A DNA stretch of 64,000 nt. It comes from Leptidea sinapis (Eukaryota > Arthropoda > Insecta > Lepidoptera > Pieridae). Under the pieces are notes generated by a model. That model worked only from the letters and a program-made list of their open reading frames with translations, did not search any database and had not been told where the DNA came from. The position numbers were made by a program, and so were the translations under genes. Position 1 is the first letter of the stretch. The number at the start of each line of letters is the position of its first letter. Location: assembly GCF_905404315.1 (NCBI RefSeq), contig NC_066265.1, positions 27,676,501 to 27,740,500 on the forward strand, given 5' to 3'. Shown here piece by piece: positions 35,415 to 47,709 of the stretch.

Positions 35415-36599
35415 TATTATAGTATACATATAGTAACACACATAGTTACATTAAAAATTGTTTATTTAATATATACTTTGCCTTGTCAGGTTTTCTCTAG
35501 ACGTATAAATCATAGAATTAAATGATCTAAGATTTTATTAATTAGTTTGCACGGAAGCAGCAAGACGATCGCGCATGCTCAAGCCATCATAAAGCATGAA
35601 TCATTTATGAACATAATCAATATTATAGATAATAATATAGTAATTTTAATTACTCGATTGTTAATCTAATAGCAAAACAATCAACTAGCATTTATCAATA
35701 ATCACCAAAAGGGTGTAATGTCAATCAAGGACCCTACACTATATATAAAAGAAGTCTTAATTTCGCTTGAGTACCTTTTGAGATTATTCGTTACAAACAA
35801 AGATATTTAATTTAATTTTTTTTCTATTAATTTTGTACTAATCATTAATCTATTATTCTATATTTTAACAATACAATTTTTTTGCAAATTTAATACGAAC
35901 AGCTGAAAAATACAAAGATGAAAATAAAACAATATTATAGCTGTGAAGACGTTATATGAATGTTATCACAAGAAATAAGCGCAAGACGAAAGTAATTATA
36001 GTTCTACATAAGTAGTGTTTCTAATAGTTAGTTAAAATATTTTATATTATTTTAGTTATCACTAGCATTAAACTAGGCCGGCCTGTATTTTAATAGTAGT
36101 TACTTCCAGATACATTGTTTTTTACAGTTACTTCAGTACATAATAGCGTATATAAGAATATAACTTATAAAAAACATTTTTAACAGTTCTACGAGAAAAT
36201 AAATAACATTTGTCTATCATACATATTACTGGTTAGTACTTGAGCGGTCAGTAATAAAATTGAGGGTATTCTTAAAAACATTTGGGTTGACTACAAAGAC
36301 TGTTGACTTGGTTTATTTTCATAGAATAATATAGTACGGTATTATTGATTGGGTTTATTTTGAACTTTTAAAAGTAATAATGTATAGTAAAGTATTAAAG
36401 ATAATACATTTAAAAGATAAATAAATAAGGGTAGATGTATACATATAGATAAATATACATATTAGCTTATTGTAGATGTGAAATGTAAGTTATTATTATG
36501 TATACAATAATTTTATAAGATAAAGGGTAATAAAATAAACAATGAAATTTAAAGAAATAAAGATTTTTTTTTCTGTATGTTGTGCGTATATCGGTAAGG
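35415..36599. other. No gene recognised
   Basis: Very AT-rich with no protein-like frame. 35,495-35,530 has CTCTAGACGTATAAATCATAG, a possible trace of MITE-D. Confidence 0.4.
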
Positions 36600-36609
36600 T
36601 AAGTATGGC

Positions 36610-37490
36610 TGGATAATTAATAATTTAACGTATAGCTATAAACAAATTTTCAATTTCATCATACTTTTTATTTTTTAACCAAACAGTTAGCTTTTTTTTA
36701 CAGTTGAATTTGTTTTCAGAGTAGATATTAATAATTTTGTTTACTTTATTACAGAGCATACGACCAAGATAGCATTGATATTTACGTATAAAAAAAGTTT
36801 TAAAAGTGTTTGTAGGACAGAATTTATCTTTACGTCGTTTACTGCTTCTGGAACAAATATAAGTTTTGAGTGTTGTGCCATAATAGTGTCCCTTATAAAC
36901 AATTGTCTTACAGACAAGACATCGCATTTAGTGAATAGTTCACAAGTAGGATACCGAAAGGGTTTGCAAATAATAACCTTTAATAGAGAGTTGGGCCCGT
37001 TCAAGTTTCAAAAGACGTGATTTTCGTGCGCCACCCCACGATTTTATACAATAAGTTAATAAGGATTGTGCTAATGCAAAGTAAACATTTCTCAAAAGAG
37101 TGAAATCAGCAATCTGACGTAAGGTTTTAAAGACGAAAATAAATTTTCTAGTCCTTTCTGACAGTAGATCAATTTGCGGTTACCATGATAGAGTCTCATC
37201 TATTAGAACTCCTAGGTATTTAATTATTTTCGTTTTATTAAGGTAAACACAAGAGCATCCTTTATTTTAAGTCAAGACTTTCTTACAATTATGTACTTGC
37301 ACGGAGAAATTTTCGTCTGAGGGAATTAGTCGTGTAGTGATACCAAGGGTGATATATTTTGTTTTAAGAATGTTTAGATTTAACAAATTCTGTTGAAGCC
37401 ATTGAAAAGTTTTTCGAAGTCCTATTTCAATATTTGGTTTTGACATCTGCCCAAGAATCGGCTTGAAAAATACAGGCCGTATATACATAT
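36610..37490 (-). pseudogene. LINE reverse transcriptase, C-terminal half, broken
   Basis: On the minus strand, reading from 37,490: PNIEIGLRKTFQWLQQNLLN, LNILKTKYITLG, then after a frame change KTKIIKYLGVLIDETLSWYP, LLSERTRKFIFVFKTLRQIA, LLRNVYFALAQSLLTYCI and, from 36,927, further broken tail. This is the segment after the catalytic palm of a LINE reverse transcriptase (W-L-x-x-N ... L-G-V-x-I-D). The catalytic YADD region is not included. Frames switch at least twice. Clade unresolved. Confidence 0.65.
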
Positions 37491-37604
37491 AATATATACC
37501 TACAAAAATTCAAATTTTTCCTGTATATAATATTAGTATACTGACCCGCGACGCTTAGCTTTAATTTTTTTAAATGATTAATTTGAATTCACTGAAATGC
37601 TTTA

Positions 37605-37860
37605 CGCATTAAGGCATTTTTTTCTCAAAATTGATTCCTTTAGAATTATTTTTGATGTCATTTCTAATACTACTACTAACGCTTCGGAAACAAATGGCGC
37701 TCTAAAATAGAAGAAGCGGCGCACGAAACTCCCAGAATTATTTTTTGCGCTCTTTTTAATAAGATATACAATATTCTACTGTCTTTCATTGCTAAAAAAT
37801 AATCATAATCTAGTCCCAGGCTGTCGGATCACTTAAATATTTAATTTACGGCAGAGCCAT
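37605..37860 (-). pseudogene. CR1-like LINE 3' end (ATGCCTTT-tail family)
   Basis: Starts TTAAGGCATTTTTTTCTCAAAATTGATTCC; GAAGAAGCGGCGCACGAAACTC and the GTCCCAGGCTGTCGGATCAC segment are antisense to the ORF tail. Incomplete. Confidence 0.6.
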
Positions 37861-37879
37861 TTTTACACGCTTTGTATTA

Positions 37880-38375
37880 GCTTTACTTGTATGTTTGTAA
37901 CTGACTCCCTTAGACGCGATTTTGACCCACTTTAAACGGCCAGATTTCATTCAAACTTTGTAGATTTATCGAGGACCGATGACAATACACTAATTTGATA
38001 ATATTATTCTTTTATTCAATTTGCAAAATAAGATTTTTGCCAATTTCTATAATTTTTATCTGTAGTCGATAAGGCAGGAATTGATGTTAAAGTACTTAAT
38101 AGTTTTAAAAAGTACGCTTTTATAGAAAATTTAACAAAAAAATTAAAAATAAATAATAGTTTAAAAAAAACTAAAAAACACGCTTTAAGTATATAAAATT
38201 ATACTAAAAAATAGAAAATACATTTTTTTACACTATTTTCTATTTAAATTTATTAAAATTTATTTTCTATTTTATGATTTGTATTTTTAAACTATTATTT
38301 ATTTAATGAAACATTTAAGTTTATTTTAAGATAATGCCTGAACAGTGGCTGGGATTTTATTACAAAAGTTATACA
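37880..38375. repeat. AT-rich fold-back region and LINE scrap
   Basis: AAATAAATAATAGTTTAAA at about 38,147 is inverted against TTTAAACTATTATTTATTT at about 38,285. Between them are several shorter inverted TAGAAAAT/ATTTTCTA words. 38,330-38,370 is antisense to the CR1-like NKIPATVQAL segment. 37,885-37,990 resembles a Helitron-like tail. Confidence 0.45.
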
Positions 38376-39339
38376 TTTACCACTTTGCATTGAATTCACT
38401 AGAATAATGAACTTCAGGGAATTCTTTCTTTCTTCATAAATTCTTGTAGTAATGTTTTTTTTAATATAAAACGCTGATAAATTCTTGTCTTTATTATTTT
38501 CAAATCAATAGAGTAATCTTTGATTTTATCCATTAATAGAAATCATACAAAAATAAAAAATAAAAATATTTTCATCTTATAGAGAGTATTAGTGAAGATT
38601 ATCACATTAGGAAATTGATTTATTTATTGGATTACCAAAATACTTTATAAAGAAAACAAATTTTATTAAAAAATAAACCTAAAAGAGTTACTGCTTGGAT
38701 TTTATCAGCGCGTTGTTATTTATTATAAGGGCTGTGAATTGAAAGAGGGCTAGCTCAATTTGTAGGATCAATTGGATTTACGATCCGTAAAATCTTATTT
38801 ATTTTTATGTGATGAAATCACAATAAACACCAGCCATTTAAATATAGTCACACATAAGACATTTACAGAAAGGATTTCTATATATTTTTTATTTCGAGTG
38901 TATATTGTCTTCGTAGGTACATCCTGTAATGTCTCGCGTTTGGGCACATGTGAAACAATTGTTCAGTAAGTATCACTGCACGGGGACGTCCTCTCCCGAC
39001 CAATGACCGATTGGAACTGACTTGTTAACTGACATATTTCATTCAGACTAGATGTCAAGACACTACACATTCCAAGAACGGCTCAACTGGTTCTGATAAC
39101 AAACTGGTAAGAATAAAAAATGTATTATGTTTAAATAAAAGATTTAATTATTAATTAAAATATGGACACACTTTTCATAAATTATCCAGCTCCAAACTAG
39201 ACATAACCTCTTCTGTGGGTGCAAGACAATAATTACACATTTAAATATAACACTTTTTAAGGAATTAAAACACGTGTAATTGTCACTGTGTTTTAATTCA
39301 TTTTTGCGCAAAAGTAACATTTTCAATATTATTTTTGCT
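38376..39339. other. No gene recognised
   Basis: AT-rich; the 65-codon plus frame at 38,772-38,969 has no recognised features. Confidence 0.35.
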
Positions 39340-39480
39340 TTTCAGTCCCCGTGTAAACGCGCTCTGTAAAGGCCACGAAACGTCGGGTTGGCTAAAATAA
39401 TAATAAAAATTTTACTTTTACGCAAAAATGTAAAAATACAGTTACAATAACACGCGATTTAATCCTAAAGAGTTTTATTT
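39340..39480 (+). repeat. Unclassified repeat with CTGTAAAGGCCACGAAACGT core
   Basis: The segment CGCTCTGTAAAGGCCACGAAACGTCGGG followed by TTTTACGCAAAAATGTAAAAATACAG shares phrases with 18,815-18,925. I recall similar sequence as a dispersed lepidopteran repeat. Function unknown. Confidence 0.4.
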
Positions 39481-39551
39481 AATCGATATGTACATACATT
39501 GACATACGTAAATACTTAAATGTATAGGATACAGTAATAGTGACGTTCCAA

Positions 39552-39863
39552 GGCCGGTACCCAATATACTATCTACAGATAGAGATAAATTACTACCTTC
39601 TATAACTGTCAGTAATTAGCTGTCAATAATCTGAAGCTGTCCCAATATACCCGATAAGTCATTCTTATCGCCTTATATTGGGACGCGTGAATTGAAATAT
39701 CCATACAAACTTCTATCGCTGGTAAGCTATACGTCGTCCCATTGACAGATAGCGTGTACGGATAAGGATGAGTTACCGTCGATAAGTTTATTAGGACAGA
39801 AAAGTCAACGATAGTTACGAATTTTATCTCAAGTAAGAGATAGACTGAATATTGGGAACGGCC
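39552..39863. mobile_element. MITE-C, full length
   Basis: The ends GGCCGGTACCCAATATACTA and (inverse) GGCCGTTCCCAATATTCAGT form imperfect TIRs continuing into AGAGATAAAT and its inverse. 312 bp, non-coding. A truncated copy lies at 27,128. Confidence 0.7.
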
Positions 39864-40104
39864 GTTTCTCAACAGCTGAAAGGGATCGTCGGGTATTTAA
39901 TGTATAGTTTTTAATATTAGTAGAAAGTAGGAATATTGGCCGTCTTGACAACAATTGTTTATGTATTACCGTCATAGTTTACAATCCACTAAATGTAATT
40001 TAGAAAGCATTTAAAAGATCTGCAGATGCGGTCCGTTACTTATTTTTTACAAAGTATGGCCATTTTAGCAGTTTAAGTAATTATATAGCTTCCTTTATAA
40101 ATAA

Positions 40105-40305
40105 CTAGCTGACCCGACAGACGTTGTTCTGTTCATTATAAAAAAAACTCTTGCGGATGGAATTTTGGAAAATCCGTTCTTAGCTGACCTCTACTCGGTG
40201 AAAAGAATATTCCTACCAAATTTCAAGTCTTTAGCTCTAGTGGTTCCAGAGATATCGTGATGAGTGACTATATACGTGGAAATCTCTTATATATATATAT
40301 ATAGA
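40105..40305 (-). mobile_element. Short non-autonomous Helitron
   Basis: Plus-strand reading begins CTAGCTGACCCGACAGACGTTG, the inverse of a Helitron 3' end, and finishes at TATAGA/T, the inverse of a TC start. About 201 bp. The interior has CCAAATTTCAAGTCTTTAGC. Confidence 0.6.
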
Positions 40306-41112
40306 TTGAACTTCGGAAATGGATTGTCTTGATTCATACCACAAACTTTCAAGGATTGTACTAAAGATTTGTATGGTCAGGGCGAATGCGAGACGGATCG
40401 GAAATTAAAGATTTGCGGGCTAACTCGTCATGCAAAATGTTCATTAAGTAGTTGCTGCAGATCTGAAGAATTGCTATTATCATTGCTGCATTGATCTCTT
40501 GACATCGATCAATTTATTTGTCCATGTTTCCCATGCAGTATAATTGTAAAAATTTAAGCTGTGCATCTTCGAGAGGTTGCAGTGATCCAATACGATGGTC
40601 AATCTGTCCTTATATCTACAATATCAAAAGCAAAACCCGTATTACTGATTTATAAACACTTTTTTTTAGAATTAGCATACACAATACATAAGAATAAGTA
40701 TAGTACGTATGTTATTCTTTTACTGTATTGTGTGTAAGTATGTAAATAAATAAATACCTTGAATGTCGGACAAAAGCCTCGTTCTTAGATGTCTGCCCCA
40801 AATGAGTTCATTTGGAAACAAACATTGTATTTTTGAGTGTTTTCTAGAACATAAGCTAATAGAAACTCTATTCTATTCTATTCTTCCTACTATGGCTCCT
40901 GTGGAAGGTATACCACAAGTTTGCCAATGTCACGTTAAGGTAGACCACCAAGCTTAGAGTATTCTTTTATTAATTTTAATGGTATTGATCGGTGCTTAAG
41001 ATTGAAACAAGTTTTATTTTCTTATACCTGAAACAAATATACATGCTGTTAGGACTATAGACAAACACAAATATAATTACTTAAATTATTTGATATAAGT
41101 ACTTAGTGCTAT
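40306..41112. other. No gene recognised
   Basis: No protein-like frame. TAAATAAATAAA at about 40,743-40,754 may be the tail of an eroded element. Confidence 0.35.
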
Positions 41113-41391
41113 TTACAACTTAATCTTATTTATTTTAATATATTTACACAAAATATATACAAAAGGAGTGAAAACTAGGGAGAGGAGACATTTAAAGGAA
41201 GTTGGGCGGGGAATTTCAGGAGGTATAAAATTGTATAAAGAAGGTTGTGTTAAAGGGCAATTGAAGAATAAATGATCCACGTTTCCCTCATCTAATAGAA
41301 ACTCGAAACAAACACACCAACCGGTCAACTTGAATAACATGACGTGCACTGTCAGTTGTATTTTAGAACTCATGTAGCGTGAAACTAACAA
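41113..41391 (-). pseudogene. I-like LINE ORF2 C-terminus
   Basis: The minus-strand frame of 92 codons contains LLDEGNVDHLFFNCPL, a zinc-binding-type C-terminal motif (F-x-C-P), then SLYNFIPPEIPRPTSFKCL and SLVFTPFVYILCKYI before the stop. I associate this ending with I/R1-type LINEs that carry it after RNase H. Everything upstream is lost. Confidence 0.65.
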
Positions 41392-41499
41392 AAAACTTTA
41401 TTGAATTCTTTCTATTCTCGAGATGTCATCAAAATGTCAATCCATACAAAATGTATTTTTTTTTAATAATAATATTTTTTCGTAATTTTTTTGATATTT

Positions 41500-41635
41500 T
41501 ATGACTTATTATATCCTATGTCCTTCTCCTGGCTCTAAGCTACCTCCTCACCAATTTTCAGCCATATCGGTAAAGCCGTTCTTGAGTTATAAATAGTGTA
41601 ACTAACACGACTTTCTTTTATATTTATAGATAGGT
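41500..41635 (+). repeat. Helitron-like tail repeat
   Basis: GACTTATTATATCCTATGTCC, CCTCACCAATTTTCAGCCAT and GGTAAAGCCGTTCTTGAGTT match phrases I know from short lepidopteran repeats. The termini are unclear. Confidence 0.4.
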
Positions 41636-42404
41636 TTTGGAGAGGATAATAAAAATAAAAGGTTTACTGCGTACTCGTACTGAGCAGGATGTGAAGATCC
41701 CATAGCTATTGCTTAAGCATCTGTTATTGTAATATTTCTCTTTAATATGTTTTGTAAAATTGTGTTCTTTGAAAATAAATTGCACAAGTGTTTGAGGTAA
41801 GGGAGACGGTTGGGGAACGGTGGACGGTGGCAAGGATACAAATGAGTATATATAACTTTGTATTTGTAAGCACTTTTTTTCACATTTTGACACTAACTAA
41901 CGCTTGAGACACACGCATCTAAGACGCTTCTTCTATCCGTTTACGAGTAAACTCCTCCACGAGGCAGGAAGAAAGAAAGTTATTTATATAACGAGTTCCT
42001 GTATAGTTTATAGTATTGTTCGTTTCTCAATAGTGTCTAGTATCCCTGCTGCCGCCACATAGTTCCACTACCGGTCTCTTGGCCTCACTTATTTCATAAA
42101 GTTTTAGTTTGTTTAATCAATCACCACACGGCATCCTCACTCTTGGCTGAGTTTAGTTGCCTGTCCGTTTCAATATTGGTATCCATTACGGAAACAAAAC
42201 AAAAACGAAAATTAATTGAAATAATATGCCAATATCTCGAATAAACTGAGAGTAATTTAATAAATAAGTATCCGGCTGTTGTAATTTTTCTAATTTAAAA
42301 TAAAATTTAAAATTATATTGCAATGGAAACTAATGTAGAACTAAATAACCTAAGTAACGATGTTGATGGATTTTCTCTTCATGTGTTTAATAAACAGAGT
42401 AGCC

Positions 42405-42640
42405 TGACATGCATAATATCAGCACTATTTCATCATCTTCTCCACACTATCCGGAATATGCCCACTGCTCGACAAAGGCCTTCCACAAAGATTTCCGGTA
42501 CGTGGTTGCCATCCATGGACTTTGCTGCCCAACCGGCCATGTGTCCGTCGAGCTATGTGCCCTGCCCACTGCCATTTCAGTAACGCAATCATTTGGCCAT
42601 GTCAGTAACTTTATTACTTCTACGGATCTCCTCATTTCTG
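42405..42640 (-). pseudogene. RTE-like LINE 3' end
   Basis: The minus strand encodes, across frames, KLLTWPNDCVTEMAVG, AGHIARRTHGRLGSKV and KSLWKAFVEQW, matching the RTE-type C-terminus also present at 31,420-31,735 and 45,080-45,200. Truncated and frame-shifted. Confidence 0.65.
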
Positions 42641-42644
42641 ATTC

Positions 42645-43814
42645 TATAAACTAAATAACGCGACTTGAGCTGGAAATAATTTCAGGCACAATCTTTTTTG
42701 TTATATAAAATAGTTGCAAAAAGCGTTCGCATCACCGTAATCGATATCATACAGAGAAACAAACCATATAATAGAAAAGTCATTTGTAAAACGTGTGTTG
42801 TGCAATGTGAAATTATTTTGTGATTTTATATAAAAATCTAGAATGCCCACATTTTATTTACGTTTGGTCTATTTTAAGCATAAAAAATAATACAATATAG
42901 AACAGCTTTAAAATATTAATTCACTAGTTAATATGTGAATATAATTGTGAATTTCTCACAGCGCTGTTTCATATATAAAGAAATTTACCAATATTTTACG
43001 AATCCCATAAACAATGTCTGCATATGTATTTTATTGCAATTGGTTACGATAAATTGTTGCATTTTCTGGTTGAAAACTCGTAATGTGTATATTTTATTTT
43101 CCGTTGATAATTGCAGCCAATAAATTAAAAGATTTATGTTTCTTGCCCTATCACCTTTTTAGTTACATAAAAGATATTATATCGTGAATGTTTTTAATAA
43201 CACTGAATTGTAAAGTATTTATATATTAAAACTTTATGTAAACAAATTATGCTGATGTCAGGCCTGTGCCCCTCCCCTTGTAGTTATCGAAATCGTAAGT
43301 ACGTGCATAGGCCTCTACAGAGAAGGCCAGCCAGTAGGGACTGCGGCGTGAGATTTCTTGTCATCTACTTTACAGATCCGACAGTTGTTTTTAAATGGAG
43401 AAATACAAATAAAGCAAAGTATATTAAAGGTCTTTGCGATCCAAAGCTAAATAAAGACGCTGAAACAATCTAATTAAAATTAATTATTAATATACCTAAT
43501 GAAATTACCATTCATGATAGCTACCTATTTATTTTTTATATACTTTACTTATACTATATACTTTGGTTTGACTATGACGTGGTTCTCCAACGCATTAATA
43601 AAATCTGCTACTAATGCCGGTTTGACAACGAGAGAATATAGAGTTAAAATTACGATCACATACTTATTTATATTATACAAAAAACTGAGCTATTTATGAT
43701 GACCTTGTACTAAGTAGGTAAAGGAGTCAACCCTGTTGTCGTCAGAAAAGATAAGAGTCACACGATAATAAAGAAAATGGATGTTTCTTTTTTTGGTTAA
43801 TCGGAATATAACAC
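42645..43814. other. No gene recognised
   Basis: AT-rich except 43,258-43,375, a GC-richer patch (GGCCTGTGCCCCTCCCCTTG) without recognised coding. Confidence 0.35.
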
Positions 43815-43937
43815 TACCGTACGCGTACAACTTCCAGGCCGGCAACGCTCCTGTGATTCCTCTGGTGTTGCAAGAGAATGTGGGCGGCGGTGATCACTTA
43901 ACACCAGGTGACTGCGTCCTTTTCCATAAAAAAATGC
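43815..43937 (+). pseudogene. LINE-A 3' end
   Basis: CGGCAACGCTCCTGTGATTCC through GTGGGCGGCGGTGATCACTT to CCATAAAAAAATG: stop region and A-tail only. Confidence 0.75.
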
Positions 43938-44384
43938 GCAATGCTTGAACTAAGATACTGCAGACTGGAATGTTATTACGTGCTTTTCCAGAGTTATTGA
44001 AAAATTTTGCGAAAAATGACATCTTGTGATTTTAAAAAAATGGCCATCGAGAACGTCTCTCAGGAAGACTGGAACCACTGAACCAATGAAATGGTTCCAA
44101 TGAATGCAAAAGAGTGGTATATTGCCTAATAAAGCTATGATTTAACAGGATTTAGACTGTAATTTCTACAAAAAAGTATCAAATATGTATATCGATTTTA
44201 CTAATGGAACGCATTTATTAATTCGGTAACTGTCACTAGTGATGTCACATAGTTTGTATGTATTTTTATTCATTAAATAAAAAATCAATACAGCGACATA
44301 AACAGAATATGTAAGAAATGGCTTTACTTAAAAAAGATCCACAAAAATGATTAGTTTCAGTCAGTTGCACATAGGAAAACTCTT

Positions 44385-44760
44385 TTTTATTTATGGAATA
44401 GCAGGACAAACGAGCGTACGGGTCACCTGTTGTTAAGTGATCACTGCCGCCCACATTCTCTTGCAACTCCGGAGGAATCACAGGAGCGTTGCCGGCCTTT
44501 AAGGACCCGCTTTTTTGAAGGTACCCATGTCGTATCGTCCCAGAAACACCGCACAAGGAAGCTCATTCCACAGCTTTGTAGTACGTGGAGGAAAGCTCCT
44601 TGAAAACCGCACTGTGGAGGACCACCACACATCCGAATCAGGTTATACAGCTCTTCGGAACACTCTCCGTGATAAATGCGGTAGAAGATACACAATGAAG
44701 CGACGTATCTACGCAACGCCAAGTGATCCAGCCATTCACAGAGAACTGGGTTGATTCAAA
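44385..44760 (-). pseudogene. LINE-A 3' portion, antisense
   Basis: The minus strand encodes ALRRYVASLCIFYRIYHGEC and SEELYNLIR, then a deletion of about 20 residues and a frame change, then MSFLVRCFWDDTTW (shadow of the WNELPCAVFPGRYD segment) to RQRSCDSSGVARECGR. The tail lies at the 44,390 side. Confidence 0.8.
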
Positions 44761-45074
44761 TATTTATTGATTGGTTCAAATAAAATTTAATTATTTATTA
44801 TAACTTTTCAATCATGCTGTATAGTTTCATTATTGTACACACAGTTGCCTTTGAGTGTGTACATTTCGAGCATAGTGCAGCCAGTTACCAACTCATTAAT
44901 TCCGCAGTAGTCCAAGCAATTATTGCTATTGGTGGAATGATAGCGGTTTCTACACGACATGTGTGTTATATTGTTAATAAAATAATAATTTTGATGAATA
45001 AAATAGGTTTATAATTGGAATATGATATTGAGTTGAGAAATATAAATGTATCTGTCAAAGACCGTAAAATAACG

Positions 45075-45205
45075 TGGTACATCATTATTATCATCAGCCG
45101 GAAAATGTCTGCTGGACAAAGGCCTCCCCTAAAGATTTCCACGACGAACGGTCCTGCGCTGCCCTCATCCAACGTATTCCAGCGTACGTGGTCGCCAAAA
45201 TATAA
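45075..45205 (-). pseudogene. RTE-like LINE extreme C-terminus
   Basis: The minus strand reads RWMRAAQDRSSWKSLGEAFV followed by QQ and the usual ATGATAATAATG tail region: the very end of an RTE-type ORF2. Confidence 0.7.
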
Positions 45206-45334
45206 ATAACGTGGTAAGTAGAGAGGTATAAATTAAATAGGTGCTTCAACAATATATTTGGGGATCAGGAATTAATTATAAGTTAGCTTCCAACTCGACT
45301 CTTGACGACAACGGAAAAACACCGCCGACCATCA

Positions 45335-45645
45335 GACCTTCGCACGACACGCCACAAGTTAGGATATCATCCCCACCATCTGGATGTGTGGCGATCCTCC
45401 ACAGTGCGGTTTTCAAAGAGTTTTCTTCCACGTACTACAAAGTTGTGGAATGTGGAAAGGAAGCCCTTGTGCGGTGTTTCCGGGACAATACGACATGGGT
45501 ACCTTCAAAAAAAGCGCGTACACCTTCCTTAAACGCCGGCAATGCTCTTGTGATTCCTCTAGTGTTGCAAGAGAATGTGGGCGGCGGTGATCACTTAACA
45601 CCAGGTGACCCGTTCGCTCGTTTCTCCACCTATTCCATAAAAAAA
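45335..45645 (+). pseudogene. LINE-A 3' end
   Basis: The plus strand reads LRTTRHKLGYHPHHLDVWRS and STVRFSKSFLPRTTKLWN, then a short replacement shifts the frame; the end matches VARECGRR and the UTR to CCATAAAAAAAG. 5'-truncated. Confidence 0.8.
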
Positions 45646-45654
45646 GCTTTTAAA

Positions 45655-45715
45655 CTTACGGCCTTACAAATAAACTTGGTATAAGTTTCCTGCGAATAAA
45701 CCAAGTAAATGCAAA
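45655..45715 (+). repeat. Solo end of MITE-B
   Basis: AATAAACTTGGTATAAGTTTCC and AAACCAAGTAAATGCAAAATGTT match the MITE-B left terminus at 7537 and 50,872. It directly follows the LINE-A tail. Confidence 0.5.
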
Positions 45716-45829
45716 ATGTTTTATTCTATTCTGTGTTTTTTTTACACATGAGTTTTTATTCAAAGGTAGATAGATGCATTGAATTGAATGCGGTGAAATA
45801 GTTCGAGCAGATGAAGATACACAAGACCA

Positions 45830-45905
45830 AAAATAAAAGCAATACTCCATGGCCGCACCTGCGCTTTATAAAATCCATGGGGATCTAAGGGTCGACGTGA
45901 AGTAT
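45830..45905 (-). pseudogene. LINE-A internal scrap
   Basis: GCAATACTCCATGGCCGCACCTGCGCTTTATAAA resembles the antisense of the RPHMEYC / ALYKAQV segment (53,695-53,740). Confidence 0.4.
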
Positions 45906-45909
45906 TGTC

Positions 45910-47709
45910 TCGTTCGTTTGATGGAACCAAGTTTCAACCAGGTTTAGTTGACAGATACATGCTAAAAATGTCCGTTGAATGTGAGTCACGATCTTCAGCA
46001 CCGAGGGAACGACTGCGAAGAAGAAGAAGAGATAAAATGTTCAGAAAAAATTGAAAGACTTACAATTTAATCTTATTTCAATAATAAGATAATATTTCAG
46101 GGCATCCAAGACTTTTGTAATATGCAGTTAAACTCTTAAGCACAGAATCGTTGATGAGCTTATAGCCCGAGCAAAAAATAGATCCTCATCATTATTAAAT
46201 ATAATGTAATACCAACTAAATCCAAGCTGCATTTGAAGTCCTGGCACATTATGTTGTTAGGATGACGCATGATTTCAATAACTATGAAAGGTATTACTAT
46301 CACTGCTACCATATTTATGGTTTCCTGGTGTCTATATGTCGTCTATACTAATACGTCGACCGCATGACGTCAGAATATACTAAGGTATATTCCCGTTATA
46401 CATAAGACAATCTCTTCTTCAGCTATGATCGCCTGGTACCAAAACACAGTATAATGCTTCCTATCTCATTCTCTCGCCGGCTGATGCCTATACATTTTAC
46501 CTGTTTGTGCCTCTACCGTCTCGATTTTTCGTTTCATCGTGTTTCAAATCACAACGATTCTAAAGAAGTTTCACTTCAAAAAGTGCGTTTAATAGTTTAT
46601 GCAGTGCGGATATTTACAAAGCAATTAATACAATTTGTGAATAAAAAAACCTATTCAAATATAAATACTGCTTAAAGGCAACCAAGATATCAAATTATAT
46701 TATTTATGATGGCTAAATATAGAAAAGAAAGTTTTCCTTTCAATATCCATTTCAATCGTATCATAAACCGTACCAAATAACAAATAAAAAGGACAAAATC
46801 CAGGGTTTATATGTTTCAGAGTCGTTAAAACATCGTATACAAAAAATCCGGTCTATATTGTTTTCTGTTTGACAATACAATTTGAATCCTATAACCAGTG
46901 GTCGTAAGTTCATTTTCATTAATTTCAACGACTGTCTTACGAATTTTGATCAGGGTCACGTGCCATGACGCCAGTTTAACATTTTATACCCATCCATAGA
47001 AAAATGATCAACGCCGCTAATGAAGTTTTCACTTCAAGATCGGTATGATTAACTCATATACACTTATTATAACTCCGATAAAAGGAGATTTCGAAAATAT
47101 GTAAGTCTACACTTGCAACAAATTCAAAGTTCTTTTAAATGATACGTTATTATGGAATTAAATAAAATGTAACATAACCTCAAAATCAAAGCAATTCGTA
47201 TGAAGTCCAGGTAATTACTGGTTTATGTACAATGATATTTTGACATAGCTGAACCTATAGATTACGAAATGCTTTTCATTAAATTAATTTCATTACATTT
47301 CGCAAATAGTTTACTGGACCTACCAAAACAAAGACTGCCTCATTACCTACATATTTACCTACCTAATTTGCAGACTTAACAGACTTTCCTTATGTAAATA
47401 CAAATAAATTATACTACACTAAACTGTGGAATAAAACACATAGCTTTTAAAATAAAATTATATTTTTTATTCAAATAATTAACATTTTTATGTGCAACAA
47501 CATTTATGTAAATGAATAAAAAATGTTACTTTATTAGAACAAAACAATATGTTTTTTGTAACACTATTGCACAGGTAGTAAGTACACTTTAGTATTTCAA
47601 CATTTGGAGGTTTTAAAGATTTTATAGATCTACAGTTCTACACCGTTCGCTTGGTATCTTATTGACCTACCTCAACCAGACATTGGATCAAATTGTGCTA
47701 ACCTTTCTG
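45910..47709. other. No gene recognised
   Basis: AT-rich spacer up to the inner border of the right arm. Nothing resembles a protein or known element. Confidence 0.4.

Noticed and set aside
47460..47560. Extension of the inverted repeat deeper into the spacer
   Set aside because: Beyond 13,040 on the left and 47,710 on the right I could not find colinear matches by eye.
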